Assembly: GCA_041263285.1 (NCBI GenBank)
Contig: JBFSVS010000002.1
Location: forward strand, 1-64,000
Length of the DNA stretch: 64,000 nucleotides
Reading direction: 5' to 3'
From: Acidiparvus fluvialis
GTDB taxonomy: Bacteria > Acidobacteriota > Holophagae > Holophagales > Holophagaceae
Shown here: piece by piece, positions 16,417 to 25,476 of the stretch
How positions within the stretch are numbered: position 1 is the first letter of the stretch
Layout of the letters: the number at the start of each line of letters is the position of its first letter
The notes under the pieces: model-generated
Told to the model about the DNA's origin: nothing
Database searches by the model: none
The model's input: only the letters and a program-made list of their open reading frames with translations
Translations under genes and position numbers: made by a program

Positions 16417-18090
16417 TTGAGACTAAAAGTCAGTCTCCTAACTCTCTGTTTAGTGCTGTGGGCCTCGTCTTGGATACGAGGACAGCACGCTTCCATGACC
16501 GTTAAGGGTAATCTTCCGACCGGGTCCCAGGCCCTGGTTTGGTTTAAACCCAACGAAGGCATTATGGTCCAAGGTCGTGCGATCCCCAAAGGCTTCCTAA
16601 AACCTGGAGTAACAATAGAGACCTGGATTGACTACCGAGATCTCAATTCAGATGGGAAACGGTGGGCTCTTTTGGTTTTATTCCCCAAAGATGAGTGGAA
16701 AGAAAATCAAGTTATTCACCAGGTGGCATATCCAGAATTAGAAACAGTTTGGCTCATCAGTACTTTTTTCACTGGCCATGGTCAAAATTATGATGAATTG
16801 ATGTCGATTAACCCTTTGTTGCCAGAAAAAGTGAGAAAAGGAGATCAGTGGATTATCCCCCGACAGCTTTTAGCAAAAGAATTAGGGGGTCTAAAAATTA
16901 GACCGAATAAGTCCAGTCCTGAAGATAGCCTTGATGACGAAGCTAAAATCGAGGCTTATCGAAGACTTTTAACTTACCAATTGAAGGCCGATGAAAAGTA
17001 TGCAATTTATCATTTGAGAAAAGGTGAAGCAATTTATTCAGATGTAGTCCTAAGGTATACGGACCGAGTTTTCCCCCTCGAAGTGAATGCTTTATCTCTT
17101 CTTATAGCTAAAAAAAGTGGTATTAGGGATGTACGAATCATCAAGCCCGGTCAGGCTTTATTAATTCCTATTGATTACCTAGCAAGCCCCTTTCAACCAG
17201 AGGGATCGGTGGCGCTTAAAGATGAAAAAGAAGTACGTGACAAGATCAAGCAAACCGAGTCCCTATCAGCAAGTCCAAACCTCAAAGGGGTAGCAATCAT
17301 TTTAGATGCTGGCCACGGGGGTATCGACCCCGGAGCTTCTGCGAATGGCCTTTGGGAATCCGACTTTGTATATGACATTGCCAACAGGGTCAGAAGTCAG
17401 TTATTAAAAGAGACGCAGGCAACAGTGAGAAATGTAATCTCATATCCTGGCGTTAGAAATACTATAAGGAATCGAATTAAAAAAATATCACCCTCAGCTG
17501 AAATCCTCACGTCACCCCCCTACAGAAACGATGGAGAGAATCCTAGTTCGGTTGGCGTCCATCTTCGCTGGATAGTTAGTAATTCATGGACTAGTAAATT
17601 CATCAGCGCCCAAGGGGATCCGAAAAAAACACTTTTTATTTCTTTCCATGCCGATAGTCTTCATCCCTCTGCCTCTGGAACAATGGTTTATGTTCCGGGA
17701 TCATCGGGGGTCCCCGACCGCTTTCAGATACGGGGTCTCAAGGGTGTTCAAGTAAATGAGCTACCTAAATATGGATCCGTTACTTTTACACCCCAAGAAC
17801 GTTTCCTCGGAGAAGTCAGGAGTCGTCAGTTTGCAGAGTCTTTGATTAAAAAATTAGCTCAAAATCAACTACCCATTCACAAAAATCGAGCCATACGAAA
17901 TATCATACAAAGGGAAGGAACGGCCTTTGTTCCTGCTGTGATTAGATACAATAAATCTTCCACCAAGATTCTTATCGAAGTGGCTAATCTAAATAATCCT
18001 GTCGATGCAGAAAATCTCTCTGACCCTGAGTTTAGATCGAGATTTGCAGAAAGTGTATGCGAAGCGATTAAAGGTTATTTTAAGAACTAA
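16417..18090 (+). CDS. N-acetylmuramoyl-L-alanine amidase with LysM-like domains
   Basis: This exported murein amidase (557 residues) has an N-terminal signal peptide of about 23 residues and two LysM-like segments, around residues 105-150 (ending VRKGDQWIIPRQLL) and 195-255 (ending IKPGQALLIPIDYL). The C-terminal Amidase_3 domain has zinc ligands in ILDAGHGGIDPGA, a following Glu (LWESD), SFHADSLHPSASG, and the catalytic Glu in ILIEVANLNNP. It cuts the MurNAc-L-Ala bond, as in AmiA/B/C cell separation enzymes. The TTG at 16417 lies 6 nt after AAGGAG. Its stop overlaps purK by 4 bp. Confidence 0.88.
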   Translation: MRLKVSLLTLCLVLWASSWIRGQHASMTVKGNLPTGSQALVWFKPNEGIMVQGRAIPKGFLKPGVTIETWIDYRDLNSDGKRWALLVLFPKDEWKENQVIHQVAYPELETVWLISTFFTGHGQNYDELMSINPLLPEKVRKGDQWIIPRQLLAKELGGLKIRPNKSSPEDSLDDEAKIEAYRRLLTYQLKADEKYAIYHLRKGEAIYSDVVLRYTDRVFPLEVNALSLLIAKKSGIRDVRIIKPGQALLIPIDYLASPFQPEGSVALKDEKEVRDKIKQTESLSASPNLKGVAIILDAGHGGIDPGASANGLWESDFVYDIANRVRSQLLKETQATVRNVISYPGVRNTIRNRIKKISPSAEILTSPPYRNDGENPSSVGVHLRWIVSNSWTSKFISAQGDPKKTLFISFHADSLHPSASGTMVYVPGSSGVPDRFQIRGLKGVQVNELPKYGSVTFTPQERFLGEVRSRQFAESLIKKLAQNQLPIHKNRAIRNIIQREGTAFVPAVIRYNKSSTKILIEVANLNNPVDAENLSDPEFRSRFAESVCEAIKGYFKN

Positions 18091-19226
18091 TTCGATAGAC
18101 GCTGTTTGAGAGTTCTGAGGGCGACTAAGGCTTCGCAGGGGTCCTGGTGGAGAAAAGTTAAATGCCCCATCTTTCTTCCATTTTTTGGGGTCTTTTTTCC
18201 ATAAAGATGAAGGAAGACTCCAGGAATTCCTGAGGCTGTATTCCAGTCCGGTTCTCCCTTTGAACCCAGCCAAAGATCGCCAAGAAGATTGATCATTGCC
18301 CCCGGTTTGATAACGCCGACAGAGCCCAGAGGCCGACCCGTTAGAATAAGTGCTAGCTGATAAAATTGACTTGTTTCAGATGCCTCGATCGTGATGTGAC
18401 CTGAATTATGGGGACGAGGAGCGAGTTCGTTAACTAAGACTCGCCCATCAGGTAGGAGGAAGAATTCAATCGTGAGAAGTCCGACGACATTCATTGACTC
18501 CATGATCTTCTTGCCCATGGATAATGCCAATTCAGCCGACTTGGGAGGAATGAATCCTGGGTAGAGGGTACTTTCAAGGATGTGGTTTTCATGATGATTG
18601 ACAAAGGGATCCCAAAAGGACATGTTCCCTCGACTGTCCCTGGCCCCGATCAGGCTAAATTCCTGAATAAATGGAACCCATTGCTCAAGGACTGCTGCTC
18701 GGCCTTCAAATCTATCAAGACATTCTTTGAGATAAGCAGGTTCTGATGATGACAGTCTGATTTGACCTCGACCGTCATAGCCCATTGAAGATGTCTTAAG
18801 TATCGAGGGAACTCCCAGGGCATCGACACCACTAGTGAGGTCAGAAAGAGTATTGATTTCCCTCCACTTTGCAGTAGGAATATCAATCGAATTTAGATAT
18901 CCTTTTTCGCGAATCCGATCCTGTGAAATATATAAAACCGCTGGAGAGGGGTGTATTTTTTTTATCTTTTCAATGGCAATAAGGGTCTCTGAAGATATAT
19001 TTTCAAATTCGAATGTAAGAATCTCGATATCGCTAGCGAATCCGAGAATCGCTTGATGATCAGAAAAAGATCCTTCCGCAAAATAATCTGCTATAGACGC
19101 ACATGGGCAATCAGGAGTTGGGTCGTAGACAGAAACCTTGACTCCTAGTTGCTGCAAAGCTTTGCAGAGCATTAGGCCGAGTTGTCCACCCCCTAGAATC
19201 CCAATTCTCTCGGGATGCTCTTTCAT
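18087..19226 (-). CDS. purK: 5-(carboxyamino)imidazole ribonucleotide synthase PurK
   Basis: PurK is an ATP-grasp enzyme that carboxylates AIR to N5-CAIR in purine synthesis. IGILGGGQLGLMLC begins the protein. LKTSSMGYDGRGQIRL is the ATP-grasp loop, VLEQWVPFIQEFSLIGAR follows, and FFLLPDGRVLVNELAPRPHNSGH is characteristic of PurK. The ATG at 19226 puts the nucleotide motif at the N-terminus (379 residues); an upstream extension lacks conservation. PurE is not adjacent. It is convergent with the amidase gene and divergent from mog. Confidence 0.93.
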   Translation of the reverse strand: MKEHPERIGILGGGQLGLMLCKALQQLGVKVSVYDPTPDCPCASIADYFAEGSFSDHQAILGFASDIEILTFEFENISSETLIAIEKIKKIHPSPAVLYISQDRIREKGYLNSIDIPTAKWREINTLSDLTSGVDALGVPSILKTSSMGYDGRGQIRLSSSEPAYLKECLDRFEGRAAVLEQWVPFIQEFSLIGARDSRGNMSFWDPFVNHHENHILESTLYPGFIPPKSAELALSMGKKIMESMNVVGLLTIEFFLLPDGRVLVNELAPRPHNSGHITIEASETSQFYQLALILTGRPLGSVGVIKPGAMINLLGDLWLGSKGEPDWNTASGIPGVFLHLYGKKTPKNGRKMGHLTFLHQDPCEALVALRTLKQRLSN

Positions 19227-19300
19227 CTCCAAAACCCCCAAAGAATTATTTTCGCATAAGAGGGAAACTTTTATGATCAAAGCGTTTATCCTAATGGGAT

Positions 19301-19783
19301 ATGAAAGTTGCTCTCATTACACTATCGGATCGAGCTTATCAAGGGCTCTATAAGGACCTCTCTACGCCTAACTTAGAGAGATGGTTGGCTGATCATGGAG
19401 TTACTCATCTCATTAAGGAACTCATTTCTGACGACAGGGATCAACTCATGGACTCTTTTAGGATTCTTTTAAATCAAAATCTTGACGTAATTCTTACGTG
19501 TGGGGGAACGGGCATCTCGTCTCGAGATATCACGCCTGATGTAACTAAAGAAATTATTGAAAAAGAAATTCCTGGAGTCACAGAATTAATTCGCTCGAAA
19601 AATAAGCATCCTATGTCTCCTCTAAGTCGGGCTATCTGTGGGTCTATTCGTAAGACGCTCATCCTTAATTTAAGCGGGAGTCCCCAAGGAGCCGTGGAAC
19701 AAATCGAAGTAGCTTGGCCTATCCTTCTGCATGCTTGTACAATTCTTAAAAGGGATGGAGTTTCGGGCAGTCCTTGTGATTAG
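19301..19783 (+). CDS. mog: Molybdopterin adenylyltransferase Mog/MoaB family
   Basis: The 160-residue protein carries the MoCF_biosynth fold: VALITLSDRAYQGLYKD at the start, then the molybdopterin-binding ILTCGGTGISSRDITPDV and LNLSGSPQGAVEQIEVA. Family members adenylate molybdopterin before metal insertion, or act as MoaB paralogues. No other molybdenum cofactor gene is in the window. Its end overlaps the following small ORF. Confidence 0.88.
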   Translation: MKVALITLSDRAYQGLYKDLSTPNLERWLADHGVTHLIKELISDDRDQLMDSFRILLNQNLDVILTCGGTGISSRDITPDVTKEIIEKEIPGVTELIRSKNKHPMSPLSRAICGSIRKTLILNLSGSPQGAVEQIEVAWPILLHACTILKRDGVSGSPCD

Positions 19784-20000
19784 CGCTACAGTATTTGTTA
19801 AAAAAAACTATATCGGCTGGATACATCTTTGGAATAATCAAGATGATTATGATCAAGGAGAGCCCTCAGTTATTTTTTTCAATGGAAGTATAGATCCTCT
19901 TTGGCTTGAGATTCTTCAATCGCTTTCGCCTGAAATTAAAGAAGCACTCGATAAAGGCCATGGAATGACCCTAACCGATCCCCGTTTCATGGATTTTTAG
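19755..20000 (+). CDS. Hypothetical small protein
   Basis: An 81-residue ORF that begins inside the 3' end of mog and stays open to 20000, with YqgE following 46 bp later. It is aromatic and acidic (three Trp residues, segment YIGWIHLWNNQDDYDQG) and has no signal peptide. I do not recognise the family. The ATG at 19755 follows AAAAGGG very closely; a GTG at 19776 that barely overlaps mog is an alternative. Coding status rests on tight placement between two clear genes. Confidence 0.5.
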   Translation: MEFRAVLVISATVFVKKNYIGWIHLWNNQDDYDQGEPSVIFFNGSIDPLWLEILQSLSPEIKEALDKGHGMTLTDPRFMDF

Positions 20001-20046
20001 TTTACAAGCTAAGTATAATCAGCATATTTAGGAGTATGATCGTCTA

Positions 20047-20556
20047 ATGTCCTTGCATTCACCCGCTTTGCTAGTAGCTACCACCTCCATGCAGGATGAG
20101 CGCTTTAAGCGTACTGTCATCTTGATCATTGAGCATACCGATAAGGGTTCCCTGGGGGTTATTATCAATAAGCCTCTTCCAATTAGTCTTCAGACCATTG
20201 CTAAGGAGTCAGGATTGCCCTGTGAACTTACCCCTGAGGCGATGGCTTACTATGGTGGACCCGTGGAGCCTCAACGGGGAATGGTTATTGTTAAAGGGGG
20301 TCTTCCAATGCCAGAGGATACTGTTTTGGACTTTACACATTTTGTTTCTACCCGAAAAGACCTTCTCGAGATCCTAATGGATGATGTCACTCAGCAGTTT
20401 CGATTATTTTTGGGCTATGCAGGATGGGGACCGGGTCAACTTGATTTTGAAATTGCCGAGGGGACTTGGGTTATTCGACCCTTGGTTTCAGAATGGCTCT
20501 TATCGACTACTCCAGCTTCTCTCTGGGAAGCTGTCCTGGCTGCTGAACTTCGTTGA
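20047..20556 (+). CDS. YqgE/AlgH family protein (DUF179)
   Basis: The 169-residue protein begins LLVATTSMQDERFKRTVILI, then GSLGVIINKPL, YYGGPVEPQRG and FLGYAGWGPGQLDFEI, the conserved series of the UPF0301/YqgE family. AlgH was first linked to alginate regulation in Pseudomonas, but the general biochemical role is unknown. AGGAG is present about a dozen bases before the ATG. The stop overlaps the TTG start of the photolyase gene, so they are likely translationally coupled. Confidence 0.9.
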   Translation: MSLHSPALLVATTSMQDERFKRTVILIIEHTDKGSLGVIINKPLPISLQTIAKESGLPCELTPEAMAYYGGPVEPQRGMVIVKGGLPMPEDTVLDFTHFVSTRKDLLEILMDDVTQQFRLFLGYAGWGPGQLDFEIAEGTWVIRPLVSEWLLSTTPASLWEAVLAAELR

Positions 20557-21965
20557 AACGTCGTGTCCTTTGGTGGTTTCGAGGAAAGGATCTTCGTATC
20601 GAGGATCATCCTTTTTTTGAAACCCTCAGCCCTGATGATGAGGTAATCCCTCTTTTTATCATAGACCCCTATTTCTTCAAGCCTGAGCGCGCTAAGGAAA
20701 TGCCCCATCGTATTCAATTCCTTTTAGAGTCTCTCGAAGAACTCAAGGAGGCTATTCATAATCTAGGAACAGAATTAATCATTCGTGAAGGCAAATCTGT
20801 AGATCTTATTCCTCAATTGGCCAAAGAATGGAAAATCGACCAAGTATTCTGCTGCCGATGGATTGAGCCCTTTGGAAGAGAAAGAGATCAGCGTCTTTCG
20901 GATGCTCTTAAGACCCACTCGATTCCCATGACTTTGCTAGAAGGAGAGACGTTGTTTCCACCAGGTTCTATTCGAAACGGCTCGGACCAAATGTTTAGGG
21001 TATTTACCCCATTCTCTAAGGTCTGCTGGTCCCGAGGTATTCACAATAAAGAATCAACCCCTACTTCTTTACCCCCAATTCCTAGTGATATTAAGATTCA
21101 TTCGATATCAATACCAAGTCTCACCCAGTTAAAAATTGAAAGAAACCCTCATATCCAAAAAGGAGGATCGTCCGAGGGAAAAAAAATACTTCATGCCTTT
21201 CTTTCTGGTCCGGTTTCAAGTTATTCCTCTATGAGAGATCGAATGGATCATCGTGGCACTTCAAGACTTAGTGCCCATATCAAGTTTGGAACTCTATCAA
21301 TTCGTAGCATTTGGCAAAAGACCATCCTTTCCGGACTCACGGACGATACCCGCAAGTTCTTAAATGAATTACTTTGGCGCGAATTCAGCCACCACATGTT
21401 ATGGGAGTGGCCCGAATTGCTATCCACCCCCTTTCGCCAAGATTTCAGAGACTTTCCATACTTAAATAATCAGGAAGATTGGCGAGCGTGGCTAGAAGGA
21501 AAGACGGGATATCCCATTGTGGACGCGGCCGCCCGAGAATTACTCACAACAGGGTACGTTCACAATCGCGCTCGTATGATAAGCGCCAGTTTCCTTACCA
21601 AGCATCTTTTAATTGACTATAGGCGAGGAGAAGAGCATTTCATGAAATATCTCACTGATGGGGATTGGGCTCAAAATAACGCAGGGTGGCAGTGGAGTGC
21701 GGGCTGCGGGTGTGATGCTCAACCTTGGTTTAGGATATTTAATCCCATCACTCAGGCACTGAAGTTCGATCCTTCGGGAGAGTATGTAAGAAAATATGTC
21801 CCTGAACTCTCTGAGGTCTCAAATGAATGGATTCACACGCCGTGGCTTGCTCCAGAGGATCTGAGATCTCAGTGGAGATATCCCAATCCTATTATAGGAC
21901 TCGACGAAGGCCGTCAGAGATTCTTAGCGGCAGCCAAAGTTCACCTAAAGAGAGATACCCCCTAG
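20553..21965 (+). CDS. phrB: Deoxyribodipyrimidine photolyase (class I, cryptochrome family)
   Basis: The 470-residue flavoprotein uses light to split pyrimidine dimers. The N-terminal photolyase domain begins VLWWFRGKDLRIEDHP. The FAD-binding domain includes SRLSAHIKFGTLSIRSIW, ELLWREFSHHMLWEWPEL, VHNRARMISASFLTKHLL, DGDWAQNNAGWQWSAGCG and DAQPWFRIFNPITQ. The start is TTG at 20553 overlapping the upstream TGA (TTGA), because the conserved N-terminus begins immediately there. Presence of photolyase implies a light-exposed habitat. The stop overlaps the convergent SDR gene by 4 bp. Confidence 0.93.
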   Translation: MKRRVLWWFRGKDLRIEDHPFFETLSPDDEVIPLFIIDPYFFKPERAKEMPHRIQFLLESLEELKEAIHNLGTELIIREGKSVDLIPQLAKEWKIDQVFCCRWIEPFGRERDQRLSDALKTHSIPMTLLEGETLFPPGSIRNGSDQMFRVFTPFSKVCWSRGIHNKESTPTSLPPIPSDIKIHSISIPSLTQLKIERNPHIQKGGSSEGKKILHAFLSGPVSSYSSMRDRMDHRGTSRLSAHIKFGTLSIRSIWQKTILSGLTDDTRKFLNELLWREFSHHMLWEWPELLSTPFRQDFRDFPYLNNQEDWRAWLEGKTGYPIVDAAARELLTTGYVHNRARMISASFLTKHLLIDYRRGEEHFMKYLTDGDWAQNNAGWQWSAGCGCDAQPWFRIFNPITQALKFDPSGEYVRKYVPELSEVSNEWIHTPWLAPEDLRSQWRYPNPIIGLDEGRQRFLAAAKVHLKRDTP

Positions 21966-22792
21966 GATTTGGAGCCTCTCATTGCTTTCATTAGGGCAAG
22001 CATAGGTCCTGGAAGATCGTTTGGATCCCATCCAAAGACTCCACCATTCAGCCATTGAGCTCCGTCGACATCTAAGTCGGCCCCCGAGATCCAAGAGGCC
22101 TGGGGTGAAGCTAAAAAAAGCGCAGCTTGAGCGATGTCTTTTACTTCACCAATTCGGCCAAGAGGAATGGTGGACTTCATGCGTTTTTCAGCACCCGGAA
22201 AACTCCAAAGATTCTTATCGGTACCCTCGGTGTGGATAGGCCCAGGTGAGATTGAATTACATCGGATACCAAAACGACCCCATTCGGCCGCTAGGGTTCT
22301 CATGATGGCGAGAACCCCTGCTTTGCTGGCTGCACTATGGATAGTCCCGGGTTGGCCACTGCGTGCATAAGCTGCGATGATCGAGGTGATCGACCCTGGT
22401 CTTTTATCCTCAATCTGAATTTTTCCAAACGATTGCGATGCAAAAAAAGTCCCATCCATATTGATCTCAGTAACCGCTTTCCATGCACGAGGAGACAGCT
22501 CGATACTAGGTGCAATGAAATTTCCAGCTGCGTTACAGATTAACGCATCGAGCTGTCCAAATTTCTCACGAGCTTTTATTAGCCAATTATCAACGGATTC
22601 ATAATTTCGGACATCAACACTTTGAATATAGACGGCAGCCCCTAAGGCCTTTGATTTTTCCGCTACCTGCTCAAGTTTTTCAATTCTTCGACCGCATAAA
22701 GCAAGGTCATAACCTGATTCTGCGAATAGAAGCGCCATACCCTCTCCTAAACCGCTTCCTCCTCCAGTAATTGCAGCGACAGGACGGGGCAT
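21962..22792 (-). CDS. Short-chain dehydrogenase, 2,4-dienoyl-CoA reductase type
   Basis: The 276-residue Rossmann protein has the cofactor motif ITGGGSGLGEGMA and NAAGNFIAPSIELSPRAW, which is typical of 2,4-dienoyl-CoA reductases that remove double bonds during unsaturated fatty acid oxidation. The catalytic region reads HSAASKAGVLAIMRTLAAEW: the lysine is present but the classic Tyr four residues before it is replaced, as in known DECR enzymes. GIRCNSISPGPIHTEG supports the same group. It is divergent from the ferredoxin gene by 70 bp. Confidence 0.85.
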   Translation of the reverse strand: MPRPVAAITGGGSGLGEGMALLFAESGYDLALCGRRIEKLEQVAEKSKALGAAVYIQSVDVRNYESVDNWLIKAREKFGQLDALICNAAGNFIAPSIELSPRAWKAVTEINMDGTFFASQSFGKIQIEDKRPGSITSIIAAYARSGQPGTIHSAASKAGVLAIMRTLAAEWGRFGIRCNSISPGPIHTEGTDKNLWSFPGAEKRMKSTIPLGRIGEVKDIAQAALFLASPQASWISGADLDVDGAQWLNGGVFGWDPNDLPGPMLALMKAMRGSKS

Positions 22793-22862
22793 GAAAATCT
22801 CCTGTTAAACTAAGATTTTTATCATTTAATTAGATTACACGCTTTCCATTCAAAAGGTAATT

Positions 22863-23150
22863 ATGTTTAAAGTTAAAGTAATAAATTCAAAGGGAAGTGA
22901 CGAAGCCTCTTGTGAAAATGAAACTTCGATCCTTTTAGCCTCTCGGTCAACAAAGATTGAGTTGACCCATCGATGTGGAGGTCATGCACGATGCGGATCA
23001 TGTCTTGTGACTATTCGAAAGGGCCAAGAACACCTAAGTCCAATTGGGGCCTCTGAGAAAAAAATTCTTACAACACTTAAAGCAAAAGATGATCAACGAT
23101 TGGCTTGCCAAGCTTGGGCTAAATCAGATGTTGAATGCTTTCAAGGATAA
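22863..23150 (+). CDS. [2Fe-2S] ferredoxin
   Basis: The 95-residue protein is a plant/adrenodoxin-type ferredoxin. The cluster ligands are the three cysteines in CGGHARCGSC (C-x5-C-x2-C) and a fourth in DDQRLACQAW about 36 residues on. It carries electrons in the cytosol; its partner reductase is unknown. It is a single-gene unit between a divergent SDR gene and a convergent TonB-like gene 12 bp away. Confidence 0.9.
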   Translation: MFKVKVINSKGSDEASCENETSILLASRSTKIELTHRCGGHARCGSCLVTIRKGQEHLSPIGASEKKILTTLKAKDDQRLACQAWAKSDVECFQG

Positions 23151-23162
23151 AAGATTGATACT

Positions 23163-23870
23163 TTAATCTAGATAGAAGCCTACAGCCTGCCAGACCTTGA
23201 CTCGACGACCTTCTTTACTTCGTGCAGGATCAAAGAGAACACGCTTGGCTGCTTCTAGGCAGGCCTCATTGGCATCTTTGATTTCACTAGATTCACCTGT
23301 GAGGCCTTGGAGAATGCGAGCCGATAAAACTTCGCCACGCTCATTGATTAATACATTAATAATGACCATACCGCGCGGTCGACCCCAGGGTGGACCTAAC
23401 CTAGGATTCACACGATCGAGATTCATGGGTTTTGCGGGTGTGATCTCCTCTGAAAGTACAACTAGAGAACCCTCTTTGATTCCAGTTTTAGAGTAGGGAT
23501 TCAAATCATCATTTTCTTTTTCGAGTTGAGATACTCTATTTCGCAGGAATTCGAGCTCTTTCTTGTTATCTGCAAACTCTTTCAACATAGTCTCGCTGCC
23601 TTGGTCATTCTCAGATATCGTATTCTTCATTTGTTCGAGTTTAAGCCTCAGGTCTTCATTTTCATTTTTCAAAAGCTCTAGAGCTTTTTGAAGAGAGAGT
23701 AAGGCATCTCTATTTTCCTCGTATTGTGTCAATTTTGACTGGAGATCATCTCGCTCAGCCACCAGTAGCTCAATCTGTTTTTTCATTTGAGCAGTTGTTA
23801 CGGGTTTTTGTTGGGCACTGATAAGTGAAAATATGGAAATCACGATTAGAAGTAAACGCATTATATTCAT
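23163..23870 (-). CDS. Secreted coiled-coil protein with TonB C-terminal-like domain
   Basis: The 235-residue product has a signal peptide (about residues 4-19, ending ISAQQ), a long heptad-rich coiled coil (about 25-125) and a C-terminal domain resembling TonB_C: VIINVLINERGEVLSARIL, then CLEAAKRVLFDPARSKEGR and VKVWQAVGFYL. Unlike TonB it has no Pro-rich periplasm-spanning part, and the hydrophobic end looks cleavable. A periplasmic coiled-coil adaptor is a reasonable inference. Ribosome site GAGGA with 4-nt spacing precedes the ATG. Downstream of yvcK by 34 bp, same strand. Confidence 0.75.
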   Translation of the reverse strand: MNIMRLLLIVISIFSLISAQQKPVTTAQMKKQIELLVAERDDLQSKLTQYEENRDALLSLQKALELLKNENEDLRLKLEQMKNTISENDQGSETMLKEFADNKKELEFLRNRVSQLEKENDDLNPYSKTGIKEGSLVVLSEEITPAKPMNLDRVNPRLGPPWGRPRGMVIINVLINERGEVLSARILQGLTGESSEIKDANEACLEAAKRVLFDPARSKEGRRVKVWQAVGFYLD

Positions 23871-23904
23871 AAAGTCCTCATAGCCTTAAGTCTAAACCTT
23901 TAGG

Positions 23905-24888
23905 CTAACGGTTCTTCAATTTTCCTATAGCTTCCTTGATGGCATAGTTAAGTTTTGAGGACGAATGACGGGCCATGGTTTCACTTAAGTCAAGCAAATC
24001 ACCATAAAATACTTGGGTTTCGCCATAGCTTTTATCTGAATAAGTAATGGGAGATCCACCCTCGAGTTCGTAGCGTTTTTTCATCTCAACGGGGAGTTCA
24101 GTTTGGTTAACAATGACTCCATTGGGCCTAATTCTACCCCACTGTTCAATTGCTTCTAAATGATTTACAAGAGTCATGCCGATAGTTTCATTGGGCTCGG
24201 TCATGATATTGGCAATATATAAAATGGGAGCTTTAGATTCCTGAATGGCTTCTCGTATATCTCCAATAAGCAGGTTCGCTAGGGTTGAAGTATATAAACT
24301 ACCTGCACTTAAGATGATTATGTCTGCCCTTTGGATTGCTAAGACTGAATCGGGAAGAGACTCCACCTCTCTTGGTTGAATCCAAAAACTTCTGAAAGGA
24401 GCTCGGCCTCGGTTGACATTAGATTCCCCCGTGAGTCGCTCACCATTAGCATCTTCGGCATGGAGCGTGATGGGTTCTACGGAAGATGGATATAGGTGAC
24501 CGACCGTTACAAGAATATTTGACAATTGTCGGACTGCTCTGACCCAGTTTCCAGAAACATCAGCAAGAGCAGAGAGCATGAGATTTCCGAGTGAATGACC
24601 CGATAGAGGACCATCGCTCTTAAAGCGGTAGTTTAAAAGGTCCGACAGGGGAGAGTTATCCCTAATGAGTGCGGAGAGACAGTTTCTCAAATCTCCAGGT
24701 GGGATAGATCCAAATTCTTCACGGATACGACCACTAGATCCTCCATCATCAGAAGTAGTGACGATCCCAGAGATCTTCCAAGGATCTTGCTGCCTGACAG
24801 CCTCTGGTTTAAGCGCTCTGAGTGTTCCGGATAAGCCCGTCCCTCCTCCGAGGGCGACAACTCTAAGGGGGCTTTCAGGATTAAGCAT
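23905..24888 (-). CDS. yvcK: YvcK/CofD-like gluconeogenesis and cell-shape factor
   Basis: The 327-residue protein begins VVALGGGTGLSGTLRALKP and contains TTSDDGGSSGRIREEFG, PPGDLRNCLSAL and FKSDGPLSGHSLGNLMLSAL, all signature segments of YvcK/GlmR proteins in the CofD-like fold. Family members bind UDP-GlcNAc and influence cell-wall precursor flux and shape. The start is ATG 24888, upstream of the TonB-like gene and 31 bp after a TPR-like gene on the same strand, forming a probable three-gene unit. Confidence 0.92.
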   Translation of the reverse strand: MLNPESPLRVVALGGGTGLSGTLRALKPEAVRQQDPWKISGIVTTSDDGGSSGRIREEFGSIPPGDLRNCLSALIRDNSPLSDLLNYRFKSDGPLSGHSLGNLMLSALADVSGNWVRAVRQLSNILVTVGHLYPSSVEPITLHAEDANGERLTGESNVNRGRAPFRSFWIQPREVESLPDSVLAIQRADIIILSAGSLYTSTLANLLIGDIREAIQESKAPILYIANIMTEPNETIGMTLVNHLEAIEQWGRIRPNGVIVNQTELPVEMKKRYELEGGSPITYSDKSYGETQVFYGDLLDLSETMARHSSSKLNYAIKEAIGKLKNR

Positions 24889-24919
24889 GAAAAATCTAAT
24901 GGATTAGAGAGGAAGATTT

Positions 24920-25417
24920 CTAATCTTCTTCCGCGAAGGCGAATATTTGATTCTTTCTCATTTCTTGAGCGTCTGGCTCAAGTCTCCAAAGAAAAGCTAG
25001 ATTCTTATCGAGCCCAATAGCAGATTTTAATGCCGACGAGCATTGCTCAGCATCCCCTTTTTGGGCATAAGCGAGACTTTTGAGATAATGAAGTTTGGCT
25101 TTATTCTGAGGATTTTCTACTTGTGCAGCAATCAGTGATAAGGCCTGATCACAGTTCTTTCGATTAAGTTCAATTTGAATATCCATCATGGGATCATCGG
25201 GGCGCGGCTGAGCGAGCATTCTCTTTCTCTTCAGAATCGATAAGTATTTCTGAGCAACACTTTGAATCGCTGTATCCCCCAACTCTTTGGACGAAAGACT
25301 GAGGATATCCAAGAGAGATTGAGCCTCTTCATATTTTTTACTATCAACTGCCTTGATGGCTTTTTCTAGTTGATCAATAAGAATTCTAGGAGGGGAAGTG
25401 GCATTTTTTGATGACAT
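24920..25417 (-). CDS. Hypothetical TPR-like helical protein
   Basis: The 165-residue protein is almost wholly alpha-helical, with paired helices of tetratricopeptide type: AIKAVDSKKYEEAQSLLDIL and, in the second half, AKLHYLKSLAYAQKGDAEQC followed by ALKSAIGLDKNLAFLW. No signal peptide or membrane segment is visible, so it is probably cytosolic. TPR proteins act as protein-protein scaffolds; no partner is evident. It precedes yvcK on the same strand. Confidence 0.7.
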   Translation of the reverse strand: MSSKNATSPPRILIDQLEKAIKAVDSKKYEEAQSLLDILSLSSKELGDTAIQSVAQKYLSILKRKRMLAQPRPDDPMMDIQIELNRKNCDQALSLIAAQVENPQNKAKLHYLKSLAYAQKGDAEQCSSALKSAIGLDKNLAFLWRLEPDAQEMRKNQIFAFAEED

Positions 25418-25476
25418 AAGCGAAACCTCTATAGCCCCCTAGTTTACCTCAAAATTATTCATCGCCAAAGTCTTTA

